From NCBI GenBank assembly GCA_930989745.1, contig CAKNMY010000015.1, positions 1-37,363 on the forward strand: DNA of 37,363 bases, written 5' to 3'. This document shows, in pieces, positions 23,371 to 32,221 of the stretch (position 1 is its first letter; every line of letters begins with the position of its first letter). Under the pieces are notes generated by a model, which did not search any database, was not told the DNA's origin, and saw only the letters and a program-made list of their open reading frames with translations. The DNA comes from an uncultured Lachnospiraceae bacterium (GTDB taxonomy: Bacteria > Bacillota > Clostridia > Lachnospirales > Lachnospiraceae). The position numbers and the translations under genes were made by a program.

Positions 23371-25137
23371 ATGCAGGAAGAGGAGAAACAGCTGGAAATA
23401 GAAAACCGGCTGAAAAATATCATCTGGACAGTCTGCCAGGACTATACTCTGGAGGCAAAACCGGATGTGGAAACGTACCTGCTGTCGAAGCCCCTGGCGC
23501 TCTATGACGGTATCAAGCAGGGAGCGTTTGCCAAATATTTTAAAAAAGAAGAAATGTCCGCGTATCTGCTCAAGAAAATTTATCTGCACGCTTCTGAGCG
23601 CGCGCTGATGAGAATTGCCCAGCTGTGCATCGAAGCCGCGGTGTACAGGAAAGTCAGCCGGGAACGCCCCGGCGTGGAGGAAATTGCCAGGAAAGCGCAT
23701 GAGGATGTGCTGGAGCTTCAGTTCGATAAACTGGACAGGTCTGCCGACGGAAAGCTTGTAAACGAACGGATGCGCGCCATGCTCGGCGGCGCGCAGGCAG
23801 TTCAGCCGCGTATGCGGCGGTACCTGAAGATTCTGGAGGAGCTTGAGGAGGCCCGGGATACTATGGATGTCATCCGTGCCACAGACAGACTGTACAACGA
23901 GGTCGCGGACCCGTATTTTGAGCGGAGATCCGGAAGCCTGGAGGATGTGCTGGCAGTGAGCTATGAAGAACTGGCGGAGAGCGACTGGAGAGAATTTCTG
24001 GATGACAAGCTGTACCAGGAGGGTATGGAGGAGTATCTAAAGCAGATCGAAGAGCGGATGACTTCTCTGTGTGAAGATGAGTGGAAGCAGAAAGAGGATC
24101 TGAGAACGGATGCCCCGAAGATTCAGATAGTGAGTCCGGAGGCAATGGCAAAGGTCCACAGCTATGTGGAGAGGAATTTCGGAAAGACGTATCTTGCGCC
24201 GCTCGAGGAAAAGCGGATGAACCGGCAGTACTGTCGGGGAATACACAGCGACTGCAGCCTGCATTTTACAGACGGAATTCTGCACAGCTGTGTGGGGCGG
24301 AATTTTCAGTATGAGTACGCGCTGAAGCAGGCGGCGAAGAACCGGCACGTGTACTACGACAAGCATCGCATCGTAAAGCAGAATATCAATGTCCTCACAG
24401 CTCTGCTCAAAAAGTCGTCCGCCATGCGGGAACAGGTCCAGAGCGAACTCTCAGACCGCGGCACGCTGATACCTCCGCTGCTCTGGAAAGTGGGAAGAAC
24501 AAGGGACGCACGGCTCTTTCTGCGGGAATTCCCGGCGCAGGAACAGGATTTTGTCGTGGACATCCTGATCGATGCCAGCGGTTCCCAGCGCTGCCGCCAG
24601 GAGGAGGTGGCGCTTCAGGCGTATATTCTGAGCGCGTCCCTGAGCAATGCGGGAATCCCGCACCGGATGATGAGTTACTGTACCTTCTGGGATTACACGG
24701 TGCTGCAGAGGTACCGGGAGTATGATGAGCCGGCGGAGGCGGATGAGCGGATCTTCGAGTTTTCCACTTCGTCCAATAACCGCGACGGACTGGCGCTGGC
24801 GGCAGCCGGCGATGAGCTGATGCGAAGACCTGAGGATGGGAAGATTCTGATCGTGCTCAGCGACGGCCGCCCCTACGATGTGATCCTGAACCGCCCCAAC
24901 GCGCGAAACCCGAAGCCGTACATGGGGGATTACGCCGTCTCCGAGACTGCGTCGACTGTGCGAAAAATGCGAGGGGGAGGAATTAAAGTCCTGGGAGTGT
25001 TTGTCGGCGAAGAGCAGGATCTTGACGCCGAAAAACGGATTTTCGGAAAAGATTTTGCCTACATCCGAGATATTGGTAAATTTTCTGATGTGGTTGGACG
25101 ATATTTAACGAAACAATTGACTGAAAATTGTACATAA
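23371..25137 (+). CDS. VWA domain protein (NorD/CobT-like partner of MoxR ATPase)
   Basis: 588 residues. A long helical, charged N-terminal region (about 1-270) is followed by a Cys/His-rich patch (CRGIHSDCSLHFTDGILHSC, about 287-306) that could bind metal. The C-terminal VWA domain has a complete MIDAS: D401-x-S403-x-S405 in LIDASGSQ, a central SSNNRDG and the LSDGRPYD aspartate. The arrangement matches NorD-type proteins that act with NorQ/CbbQ ATPases. No signal peptide is seen. It lies in the same operon as the ATPase (GGAGGAGGG before the ATG). No obvious client enzyme is nearby. Confidence 0.83.
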   Translation: MQEEEKQLEIENRLKNIIWTVCQDYTLEAKPDVETYLLSKPLALYDGIKQGAFAKYFKKEEMSAYLLKKIYLHASERALMRIAQLCIEAAVYRKVSRERPGVEEIARKAHEDVLELQFDKLDRSADGKLVNERMRAMLGGAQAVQPRMRRYLKILEELEEARDTMDVIRATDRLYNEVADPYFERRSGSLEDVLAVSYEELAESDWREFLDDKLYQEGMEEYLKQIEERMTSLCEDEWKQKEDLRTDAPKIQIVSPEAMAKVHSYVERNFGKTYLAPLEEKRMNRQYCRGIHSDCSLHFTDGILHSCVGRNFQYEYALKQAAKNRHVYYDKHRIVKQNINVLTALLKKSSAMREQVQSELSDRGTLIPPLLWKVGRTRDARLFLREFPAQEQDFVVDILIDASGSQRCRQEEVALQAYILSASLSNAGIPHRMMSYCTFWDYTVLQRYREYDEPAEADERIFEFSTSSNNRDGLALAAAGDELMRRPEDGKILIVLSDGRPYDVILNRPNARNPKPYMGDYAVSETASTVRKMRGGGIKVLGVFVGEEQDLDAEKRIFGKDFAYIRDIGKFSDVVGRYLTKQLTENCT

Positions 25138-25143
25138 TTTAGT

Positions 25144-25172
25144 TTGCAAATCGTGCGCTTTTGTGATAGACT
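25144..25172 (+). promoter_or_regulatory. Promoter of the OPT transporter gene
   Basis: TTGCAA (25144-25149), 17 nt, TAGACT (25167-25172). Confidence 0.55.
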
Positions 25173-25210
25173 GTCTCAGTACATTAAAGTAGTAAGAGGG
25201 AGACAAAAGT

Positions 25211-27160
25211 ATGAACGAAAACACAAACTTCAAACCTTACGTCAGCGCAGACAAGGTGCTCCCGGAATTTACCGTTACCTCTATTATAATGGGTATCATT
25301 CTTGCGATCGTATTCGGCGCAGCAAATGCATATCTTGGTCTGAAAGTTGGTATGACTGTATCAGCTTCCATTCCGGCAGCGGTTATTTCCATGGGAGTCA
25401 TTCGTGTCATCATGCGCAGAAACTCCATTCTGGAGAGCAACATGGTACAGACCATCGGTTCTGCCGGTGAGTCTCTGGCAGCCGGAGCCATCTTCACAAT
25501 GCCGGCACTGTTTCTGTGGGCGGCAGACGGAACTCTGGAGTCCATGCCGACTTACCTGGAGATCACGATTATCGCGCTGTGCGGCGGTATCCTTGGCGTT
25601 ATGTTCATGATTCCACTTCGCCGTTCCCTGATCGTGCAGGAGCACGGCGTGCTGCCGTATCCGGAAGGAACCGCATGTGCTGAGGTTCTTCTGGCAGGCG
25701 AGGAGGGCGGTTCCAATGCTGCAACCGTATTCGCCGGCATGGGTTTCGGCGCTCTGTTCAAACTGATTGTGGACGGATTCAAGGTTGTTCCGAGTGAGAT
25801 CAACACTCCGCAGATCGGCGGATTCGCAGGACAGATTGGTACACAGATCTATCCGGCGCTGATCGGAGTCGGCTATATCTGCGGACCGCAGATTGCTGCT
25901 TACATGTTCTCCGGCGGTATCATCGCATGGCTGGTTCTGATTCCGGCGGTAGTATTCTTCGGCGGAAGCGTGGATTTTGCGGATCTGGGCAATGCGGATC
26001 TGGCTGGACAGACAATCGCGCAGGTATATGAGACCCAGGGAGCGTCCGCGATCTGGTCCAACGTTATCAAGTACATCGGTGCCGGCGCTATCGCTACCGG
26101 CGGTGTGATCAGCCTGATCAAATCCCTGCCTCTGATCGTCAGCACCTTCGGAAAGGCAATGAAGGGCATGAGCGGCAGCAAGAACGGAGCTTCTGAGCTG
26201 AGAACTGACAGGGATATTAAGATGCCGATCGTACTGGGTACAATCCTGATCATCGCGATCGTACTGTGGCTCGTACCGGCTGTTCCGGTAAACCTGATCG
26301 GCGGTCTCATGATCGTTATCTTCGGTTTCTTCTTCGCGACCGTATCTTCCCGTATGGTAGGTCTTGTAGGAAGTTCCAACAACCCGGTTTCCGGTCTTGC
26401 AATTGCTACGGTTCTGATTGCAACCTTCGTATTAAAAGCAACAGGAAGCAACAATGCTGCCGGTATGGCGGGAGCAATCGCTATCGCGTCTGTTATCTGT
26501 GTAGTTGCGGCAATCGCCGGCGATACTTCACAGGACTTAAAGACAGGTTATATCGTTGGTGCTACCCCAATCAAGCAGCAGTACGGTGAGCTGATCGGTG
26601 TTGTGGCATCCGGCCTTGCAATCGCAGGAGTTATGGTGCTTCTGAACAATGCATGGGGCTTCGGTTCTGAGGAGCTTCCGGCAGCACAGGCAACCCTGAT
26701 GAAGATGATCGTTGAGGGAATCATGGGCGGACAGCTTCCGTGGATCCTCGTATTTATGGGCGTGTTCCTGGCACTGGCTCTGGAGATCGTACGTGTTCCG
26801 GTTATGCCGTTCGCGATCGGTCTGTATCTTCCGGTACAGTTATCCGCCTGCATCATGGTCGGCGGTGTTGTACGCCTTGTATTCGATAAGATGAAGATGA
26901 AGAGCGAAGAGGAGAGAAAACGCCGCACCACAAACGGTACGCTGTACTGTGCAGGTCTGATCGCCGGTGAGGGTATTGTGGGTATCGTTCTCGCGGTATT
27001 CGCGGTAATCCAGACAGGCGGCGGAAAGACACTTGCAGACGTGCTGGGAGAACTTTTCAACCTGACAGGAGCAGTTGGCACAATCGCGGCTCTGGTTCTG
27101 CTTGGACTGATGGTATTCAGTCTGGTGGCGTTCTCAAACAGAAAGTCTGAGAAGAAATAA
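25211..27160 (+). CDS. OPT family oligopeptide transporter
   Basis: 649-residue integral membrane protein with about 15-16 hydrophobic segments. The OPT start EFTVTSIIMGIILAIVFGAANAYLGLKVGMTVSASIPAAV and VLPYPEGTACAEVLLAGE are typical of the bacterial OPT branch, which takes up short peptides by ion coupling. AGGGAGA precedes the ATG. The next gene follows after 4 nt, so the pair is co-transcribed. Confidence 0.93.
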   Translation: MNENTNFKPYVSADKVLPEFTVTSIIMGIILAIVFGAANAYLGLKVGMTVSASIPAAVISMGVIRVIMRRNSILESNMVQTIGSAGESLAAGAIFTMPALFLWAADGTLESMPTYLEITIIALCGGILGVMFMIPLRRSLIVQEHGVLPYPEGTACAEVLLAGEEGGSNAATVFAGMGFGALFKLIVDGFKVVPSEINTPQIGGFAGQIGTQIYPALIGVGYICGPQIAAYMFSGGIIAWLVLIPAVVFFGGSVDFADLGNADLAGQTIAQVYETQGASAIWSNVIKYIGAGAIATGGVISLIKSLPLIVSTFGKAMKGMSGSKNGASELRTDRDIKMPIVLGTILIIAIVLWLVPAVPVNLIGGLMIVIFGFFFATVSSRMVGLVGSSNNPVSGLAIATVLIATFVLKATGSNNAAGMAGAIAIASVICVVAAIAGDTSQDLKTGYIVGATPIKQQYGELIGVVASGLAIAGVMVLLNNAWGFGSEELPAAQATLMKMIVEGIMGGQLPWILVFMGVFLALALEIVRVPVMPFAIGLYLPVQLSACIMVGGVVRLVFDKMKMKSEEERKRRTTNGTLYCAGLIAGEGIVGIVLAVFAVIQTGGGKTLADVLGELFNLTGAVGTIAALVLLGLMVFSLVAFSNRKSEKK

Positions 27161-27164
27161 TCTT

Positions 27165-27509
27165 ATGGCGAAAAAGAAAGAACGAAATTATCTGGAATTT
27201 GTACCGCACCGCAACCCGGCGCTGGCCTGGAAGGCGGATGAGGATGGAGTGGTGACCATCGATGTGGAGCACCGCAGAATCTTCGACCGTATTGCCCAGG
27301 TGGCATTCGGCCGGCCCAAGGTCAGCCATATCAAGATGGAGAAGTTCGGAAGTTTTATCTGGCAGCAGATTGACGGACGGGCATCTGTCTATGAGATCGG
27401 GCAGAAGGTACAGGAGCAGTTCGGCAAAGAGGCGGAGCCGCTGTATGAACGTCTGGTACAGTATTTCAGAGTTCTGCAGTCGAATCATTATATCGTATTT
27501 AAGAGATAG
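27165..27509 (+). CDS. PqqD-like (RRE fold) protein
   Basis: 114 residues. After a basic start comes ALAWKADEDGVVTIDVEHRRIFDRIAQVAFGRP, then MEKFGSFIWQQIDGRASVYEIGQKVQEQFG, which has the winged-helix pattern of PqqD proteins. PqqD domains bind leader peptides for RiPP enzymes, but no radical SAM enzyme or precursor peptide is close. Its 4-nt spacing after the OPT gene implies coupled translation and a function tied to that transporter, possibly peptide recognition. There is no strong ribosome binding site of its own. Confidence 0.78.
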   Translation: MAKKKERNYLEFVPHRNPALAWKADEDGVVTIDVEHRRIFDRIAQVAFGRPKVSHIKMEKFGSFIWQQIDGRASVYEIGQKVQEQFGKEAEPLYERLVQYFRVLQSNHYIVFKR

Positions 27510-27512
27510 GGA

Positions 27513-27537
27513 GAGGCCTTCGGGCCTCTTCTTTTTG
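27513..27537 (+). terminator. Terminator after the PqqD-like gene
   Basis: AGAGGCC (27513-27519) with loop TTCG pairs with GGCCTCT (27524-27530), followed by a T-rich tail. A second weaker hairpin (GCCCG/CGGGC, about 27545-27569) follows with five T. Confidence 0.9.
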
Positions 27538-27737
27538 TCTTTCTGCCCGAAGACGCGCGGTAAACGGGCGCTTTTTGGAAGAAACGGGCGGAAAATGTTA
27601 AAAAAGTGTTAAAATTATTACGTTTTATCTTTCTTTTTTGCGTAAAATGTATTAGTATATAAAGATAGGAATTGCGCGCTGGGGGCAGCGGCAGTTCCGG
27701 GGGTAAAAACTATATGCTGGAAAGAGGGAAGATAATT

Positions 27738-28826
27738 ATGATTTCAAATCAGGTACTGCAGAATACGATTGATGGGCTGAAGAGTATCTCAAGGATTGAC
27801 TTTTGCGTGGCGGACGTGGAGGGAAAGGTGATCGTTACCACGATGCCTGAGTCAGAAGTAAGCAGCGAGGAGATTGCCGCGTTTGCTCTGTCAGCGGCAG
27901 ATTCTCAGGTGCTGCGGGGCTATCAGTTCTTTAAAGTGTATGACGAGCAGCAGCTCGAATATGTGCTGATCGCCGGGGGCGGCAGCGAGGATGTCTATAT
28001 GGTGGGAAAGATGGCGACGTTCCAGCTCCAGAATCTTCTGGTGGCGTATAAGGAGCGCTTTGACAAGGATAATTTCATTAAGAATCTCCTGCTGGACAAT
28101 CTGCTGTTGGTTGACATCTATAACCGCGCGAAGAAGCTGCACATAGAGATCGATGTCCGCAGAGTCGTATTCATCCTGGAAACAAATCAGGAAAAAGACC
28201 AGTCCTCCATGGAGAGCGTCAAGAACGTTTTTCACGGGAAGACAGGCGACTTTATCACAGCCGTTGATGAGAAAAGCATTATCATCGTGAAGGAGCTTGC
28301 TCCGGGAGAAGGCTATGAGGAGATGGACAAGATTGCAGAGACGGTGCTCGACGCCATTGGAAGAGATCCGGCGGGAAATACCCATATCGCATACGGAACG
28401 ATTGTGCGTGAATTAAAAGAGGTGTCCCGGTCCTACAAGGAGGCACGCATGGCGCTGGATGTAGGAAAGATTTTCTTCAGCGACAGGGATGTGATTGCGT
28501 ACAGTTCCCTTGGCATCGGAAGGCTGATCTATCAGCTCCCGATCCCGCTGTGCAAGATGTTTATCAAGGAGATTTTTGAGAACAAGTCGCCTGATGATTT
28601 TGATGAAGAGACACTGACGACCATTAATAAATTTTTCGAGAATAGCCTGAACGTGTCGGAGACGTCGCGTCAGCTCTATATTCACAGAAATACGCTGGTC
28701 TACCGCCTGGACAAGCTTCAGAAGCTCACGGGGCTCGATCTGCGCGTGTTTGAGGACGCGATCACCTTCAAGATCGCTCTGATGGTTGTCAGGTACATGA
28801 AGTACATGGAGACATTGGATTATTAA
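27738..28826 (+). CDS. CdaR/PucR family transcriptional regulator
   Basis: 362 residues. N-terminal sensor region (about 1-135: ISNQVLQNTIDGLKSISRIDFCVADVEGKVIVTT, with a CdaR-type sugar-diacid or GAF-like look), a middle GGDEF-like CdaR domain (IAYGTIVRELKEVSRSYKEARMALDVG), and a C-terminal PucR helix-turn-helix (LNVSETSRQLYIHRNTLVYRLDKLQKLTGLDLR). Ligand unknown. ATG 27738 has AGAGGGAA upstream; the frame is open 22 codons further 5'. ftsE starts 18 nt after its stop, so it may be co-transcribed with ftsEX. Confidence 0.87.
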   Translation: MISNQVLQNTIDGLKSISRIDFCVADVEGKVIVTTMPESEVSSEEIAAFALSAADSQVLRGYQFFKVYDEQQLEYVLIAGGGSEDVYMVGKMATFQLQNLLVAYKERFDKDNFIKNLLLDNLLLVDIYNRAKKLHIEIDVRRVVFILETNQEKDQSSMESVKNVFHGKTGDFITAVDEKSIIIVKELAPGEGYEEMDKIAETVLDAIGRDPAGNTHIAYGTIVRELKEVSRSYKEARMALDVGKIFFSDRDVIAYSSLGIGRLIYQLPIPLCKMFIKEIFENKSPDDFDEETLTTINKFFENSLNVSETSRQLYIHRNTLVYRLDKLQKLTGLDLRVFEDAITFKIALMVVRYMKYMETLDY

Positions 28827-28844
28827 AGCAACAGGAGGAGAATA

Positions 28845-29528
28845 ATGATTACTTTAGACAGTGTGAGCAAGGCGTACACGAAGGGGCAGCCTGCCCTGAA
28901 TGACGTATCTTTACACATTGAGAAGGGTGAGTTCGTCTTTGTAGTGGGAAACAGCGGCTCGGGCAAGTCCACGCTGATCAAGCTGCTGCTCAAGGAACTG
29001 GAACCGACATCCGGAACAATTAAAGTAAACGGACAGCTGCTCAACAAGATGCGCAGGAGAAAGATCGCGAAATACCGCCGTGGACTCGGCGTCGTATTCC
29101 AGGATTTCCGTCTGTTAAAGGACAGGAATGTCTATGAGAACGTGGCGTTTGCCCAGCGGGTGATTGAGAAGCCGAACCGTGTGATCAAGAAGCGTGTTCC
29201 GGAGGTCCTGACACTGGTGGGGCTTGCGGAGAAATATAAGTCTCTGCCCAAGGAGCTTTCAGGAGGAGAGCAGCAGAGAGTCGCTCTGGCCAGAGCTCTG
29301 GTAAACCGTCCGGCGATTCTGCTGGCCGATGAGCCGACTGGTAACCTGGACCCGGGAAATTCCTGGGATATCATGAAGCTTCTGGATGAGATCAACCAGA
29401 GAGGGACCACTGTCCTTGTCGTAACCCATAACAGAGAGATTGTCAACGCCATGAAGAAGCGTGTCATTACCATGAGGAAAGGCGTCATTGTGAGCGACGA
29501 ACAAGAAGGTGAATACCATGAGGATTAG
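28845..29528 (+). CDS. ftsE: Cell division ATP-binding protein FtsE
   Basis: 227 residues. Walker A GNSGSGKST (35-43), Q-loop VVFQDFRLLKDRNVYENVAFA (typical FtsE), signature LSGGEQQRVALARAL and Walker B ILLADEPTGNLDP. With FtsX it controls peptidoglycan hydrolases at the division site and, in Bacillus, sporulation entry. GGAGGAG precedes the ATG. It overlaps ftsX by 11 nt. Confidence 0.96.
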   Translation: MITLDSVSKAYTKGQPALNDVSLHIEKGEFVFVVGNSGSGKSTLIKLLLKELEPTSGTIKVNGQLLNKMRRRKIAKYRRGLGVVFQDFRLLKDRNVYENVAFAQRVIEKPNRVIKKRVPEVLTLVGLAEKYKSLPKELSGGEQQRVALARALVNRPAILLADEPTGNLDPGNSWDIMKLLDEINQRGTTVLVVTHNREIVNAMKKRVITMRKGVIVSDEQEGEYHED

Positions 29529-30438
29529 TACACTGGGCTACAGCCTGAAGCAGGGCCTGAAGAACATTTGGAGAAATAAGATGTTCTCCATCGCCTCAGT
29601 AGCGACCATGGCGGCGTGTATCTTTCTGTTTGGCCTGTTCTTCGCTATTGTGATCAACTTTACTTATATCATGAGGAGCACAGAGCAGAATGTCAGCATT
29701 CTGGTTTACTTCCAGGAGGGCATCGATCAGGCGACGATTGACTCCATCGGAGAACAGATCGCCAAGCAGGACCATGTCATAAATGTGGAATACGTATCTG
29801 CAGACGAGGCGTGGGAGCAGTTTGCGCCCATTTATTTCGGAGAAGACTATGACGAGTCTCTCGCAAGCGCGTTTCTGTCGGATAATCCGCTGGCAAACTC
29901 AGCCAGATATGAAGTGTATGTGGACCGGGTGGAGAATCAGGACTCGCTTGTGGAGTATATCCGGACACTGGACGGGGTAAACCCGGACAAGATCCAGCAG
30001 GCGGAGAAAGCGACGGATACGCTCTCCACGTTCAATAAGCTGGTGGCATACATCTCTGTGGCAATTATCCTTGTGCTTTTGGCAGTCGCGATCTTCCTGA
30101 TCAGCAACACCGTAGCAGTGGGAATCTCCATCCGGAAGGAGGAGATCGGCATCATGAAGCTGATCGGAGCTACGAATACCTTTGTAAAGGCTCCGTTCGT
30201 TATTGAGGGTATTCTGCTGGGAGCTGTGGGTGCCGCGATTCCTCTGGCAGGACTTTACTTCCTCTATAACCAGGTGGTAAAGTATGTGATGGTGAGATTC
30301 AATATGCTGAATGGCATCTTAAACTTCCTTCCGGCAAATCAGGTATTCCGCCTGGTGCTTCCGGTGGGGCTGATTCTGGGTATCGGCATCGGACTCCTGG
30401 GAAGTCTTTTCACTATCCGCAAGCATCTGAAAGTATGA
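29518..30438 (+). CDS. ftsX: Cell division membrane protein FtsX
   Basis: 306 residues with four transmembrane helices: one near 24-46 (FSIASVATMAACIFLFGLFF), then a large extracellular loop (about 47-165), and three more at about 175-200, 225-250 and 275-300. The order and the ending TIRKHLKV are typical. It transmits FtsE ATP hydrolysis to cell-wall hydrolases outside; no PcsB/CwlO-type hydrolase is in the window. ATG 29518 (AGAAGGTG upstream) is preferred over the GTG at 29509. Confidence 0.95.
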   Translation: MRISTLGYSLKQGLKNIWRNKMFSIASVATMAACIFLFGLFFAIVINFTYIMRSTEQNVSILVYFQEGIDQATIDSIGEQIAKQDHVINVEYVSADEAWEQFAPIYFGEDYDESLASAFLSDNPLANSARYEVYVDRVENQDSLVEYIRTLDGVNPDKIQQAEKATDTLSTFNKLVAYISVAIILVLLAVAIFLISNTVAVGISIRKEEIGIMKLIGATNTFVKAPFVIEGILLGAVGAAIPLAGLYFLYNQVVKYVMVRFNMLNGILNFLPANQVFRLVLPVGLILGIGIGLLGSLFTIRKHLKV

Positions 30439-30458
30439 TGAACGCCGCGGAGCATATA

Positions 30459-30552
30459 ATGATATGAGGATGCGCGCAGCGCGGTGAAAGCCTCAGTATC
30501 ATATTAAAAGATAAGAATAGCAGGGGGGATGTGCAGAACATCCCTCTTTCTC
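30459..30552 (+). terminator. Two hairpins between ftsX and the protease gene
   Basis: A branched stem (ATGATA-GAGG with CCTC-TATCAT, 30459-30502, inner GCGC/GCGC) is followed by GGGATGT/ACATCCC (30526-30544) and a pyrimidine-rich tail. The second is the likelier terminator of the cdaR-ftsEX unit. Confidence 0.65.
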
Positions 30553-30591
30553 TGTCGAACAGGCAGGTAATTCCGGAAAGAGGTGCAGGAT

Positions 30592-31788
30592 ATGGAGTTT
30601 GAAGAGCAGCAGGAAAAAAAGGAGAAAAGGGGAATTCACTGGAAGAGTTTTGCGGGAGGCGCAGTGTGCGCGGTTCTGCTGCTTGCCGCTGCCGCTGCAG
30701 CACTCTGGTTCACAGGGGATGGACCGGGCAGCTTGAAGAGCGCGGCAAAGGTGGCGGGCATCAGCCAGATCATTGACAGTGTGTATATGGGGGAGATCGA
30801 CGAGCAGAAGCTGGAGGACTCCATGTATGCGGGACTGATGGCCGGACTGGAAGATCCCTATTCCCGATATTACTCCAGGGAGGAGTGCGAGGAAGAAGAC
30901 CGCTCCAACGCCGGAGAGTATGAGGGGCTGGGCGTGGTGCTCGGACAGATGAAGGATACCGGAGAGGTTGTGATTGTTCAGTGTTACGACGGCGGTTCCG
31001 CGGCGGAAGCCGGCGTGCAGGCGGGAGATATTCTCTATGCTGTGGACGGGGAATCCGTGGAGGGAAAGGAACTCTCGGAAATTTCAGACGCGATACAGGA
31101 AAAGGAAGAAAAGGATGTTGTGCTGACTCTGGGGAGGAGTCAGGCAGACGGCAGTGAGCAGCGCATGGACATCACCGTCACCAAGGGACCGGTGGAAATG
31201 AATTACGTTTCGGGTGAGATGCTGGGAGACGGCATAGGATATCTTGCGATCACGCAGTTCACCGGCGTGACGTCAGAGCAGTTTCAGGAGACGTATCAGA
31301 GCCTGAAGGATCAGGGGATGGAACGCCTGATCATCGATCTGCGCGACAATCCCGGCGGCCTGCTGGATGCTGTGTGTGAGACCCTGCGTCAGATTCTGCC
31401 GGAAGGCATGATTGTCTACATGGAAGACAAGGCAGGCAACCGGGAGGAGTATACGTGTGACGGCGAGACTCCTATTGATATCCCGCTGGTGGTTCTGGTG
31501 AATGAAAACAGCGCCAGCGCCTCCGAAATATTCGCCGGAGCAGTCAAGGATCATGGCGTTGGCACGCTGGTCGGCACGACGACTTTCGGAAAGGGAATCG
31601 TACAGACGTACTACAGGCTCGGAGACGGCAGCGAGATCAAGCTGACCACGGCAAAATATTTTACGCCCAACGGAAATAATATCCACGGCACCGGAGTTGA
31701 ACCGGATGTGCAGGTGGAAGCGTCGGAGGATGGAGAGACGGATGTACAGCTGGAGAAAGCTGTGGAAGTGGTAAAAGAAATGGAATAG
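30592..31788 (+). CDS. S41 family carboxy-terminal processing protease (CtpA/CtpB-like)
   Basis: 398 residues. A signal anchor lies at about 17-41 (SFAGGAVCAVLLLAAAAAALWF), a PDZ domain at about 105-180 (EYEGLGVVLGQM to AGVQAGDILYAVDG), and the protease core has LIIDLRDNPGGLLDAV, catalytic Ser 309 in NSASASEIFAG and Lys 334 in TTFGKGIVQ. It acts outside the membrane. In Bacillus CtpB lies beside ftsEX and cuts SpoIVFA to activate sigma-K; the same neighbourhood here makes a sporulation or cell-wall role likely. ATG 30592 is preferred over GTG 30583. Confidence 0.93.
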   Translation: MEFEEQQEKKEKRGIHWKSFAGGAVCAVLLLAAAAAALWFTGDGPGSLKSAAKVAGISQIIDSVYMGEIDEQKLEDSMYAGLMAGLEDPYSRYYSREECEEEDRSNAGEYEGLGVVLGQMKDTGEVVIVQCYDGGSAAEAGVQAGDILYAVDGESVEGKELSEISDAIQEKEEKDVVLTLGRSQADGSEQRMDITVTKGPVEMNYVSGEMLGDGIGYLAITQFTGVTSEQFQETYQSLKDQGMERLIIDLRDNPGGLLDAVCETLRQILPEGMIVYMEDKAGNREEYTCDGETPIDIPLVVLVNENSASASEIFAGAVKDHGVGTLVGTTTFGKGIVQTYYRLGDGSEIKLTTAKYFTPNGNNIHGTGVEPDVQVEASEDGETDVQLEKAVEVVKEME

Positions 31789-31796
31789 ACGGCACT

Positions 31797-31835
31797 GCAG
31801 GGGGCCGCCGCTGATTGATGGCGGCGGCCCCCTGC
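31797..31835 (+). terminator. 15-bp hairpin after the protease gene
   Basis: 31797-31811 pairs perfectly with 31821-31835 (GC-rich, 9-nt loop). There is no T-run directly after it. Confidence 0.65.
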
Positions 31836-31849
31836 ATATGGCTGCAAAC

Positions 31850-31875
31850 AAAAAAAGGAACATCTCTGTTCCTTT
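31850..31875. terminator. Terminator of the tRNA-Val/Met transcript, possibly bidirectional
   Basis: AAAAGGAACA and TGTTCCTTTT pair around TCTC. On the minus strand the run of A upstream becomes a U-tract, ending the tRNA transcript seven bases after tRNA-Met; on the plus strand it backs up the protease terminator. Confidence 0.8.
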
Positions 31876-31881
31876 TCCAAA

Positions 31882-31955
31882 TAGCGAGAGGGGGACTTGA
31901 ACCCTCGACACTACGGGTATGAACCGTATGCTCTAGCCAGCTGAGCTATCTCGCC
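31882..31955 (-). tRNA. tRNA-Met (CAU), elongator
   Basis: 74 nt, all arms fold. Acceptor GGCGAGA with TCTCGCT (G1-U72), anticodon stem TACGG/CCGTA with loop TTCATAC, and T-loop GTTCAAG. The body and the unusual G1-U72 pair match the Bacillus elongator tRNA-Met. CCA is not encoded. A lysidine-modified tRNA-Ile2 is the only alternative and is less likely. Confidence 0.93.
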
Positions 31956-31959
31956 ATAA

Positions 31960-32032
31960 TGGAACCTATAGGGCTCGAACCTATGACCCTCTGCTTGTAA
32001 GGCAGATGCTCTCCCAGCTGAGCTAAGATTCC
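31960..32032 (-). tRNA. tRNA-Val (UAC)
   Basis: 73 nt. Acceptor GGAATCT with AGGTTCC (one G-U), D-arm GCTCAGCTGGGAGAGC, anticodon arm TCTGC-CTTACAA-GCAGA reading GUA codons, T-loop GTTCGAG, discriminator A. CCA is not encoded. It precedes tRNA-Met in the same minus-strand transcript (4-nt gap). Confidence 0.95.
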
Positions 32033-32059
32033 ATGCTGCTGTCTTGCGACTGCTTTGCC

Positions 32060-32088
32060 ATTATATAAGATATATGGCGGATTGTCAA
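32060..32088 (-). promoter_or_regulatory. Consensus promoter of the tRNA-Val/Met genes
   Basis: Minus-strand TTGACA (32088-32083), 17 nt, TATAAT (32065-32060), 28 nt upstream of tRNA-Val. It is divergent from the ispF promoter. Confidence 0.9.
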
Positions 32089-32119
32089 GCATTTTGATGA
32101 AAAAAATCAAATTGATTTT

Positions 32120-32148
32120 TTGACGGTGGAAGAAGGGTATGCTATAAT
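32120..32148 (+). promoter_or_regulatory. Promoter of ispF
   Basis: TTGACG (32120-32125), 17 nt, TATAAT (32143-32148). Confidence 0.8.
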
Positions 32149-32221
32149 GAGCGAAGGCATAAGGTTTTTCGCTGCAGGACGCAGTAAGAATACTCAGATA
32201 CAGAAATGGGAGAATATAGAC

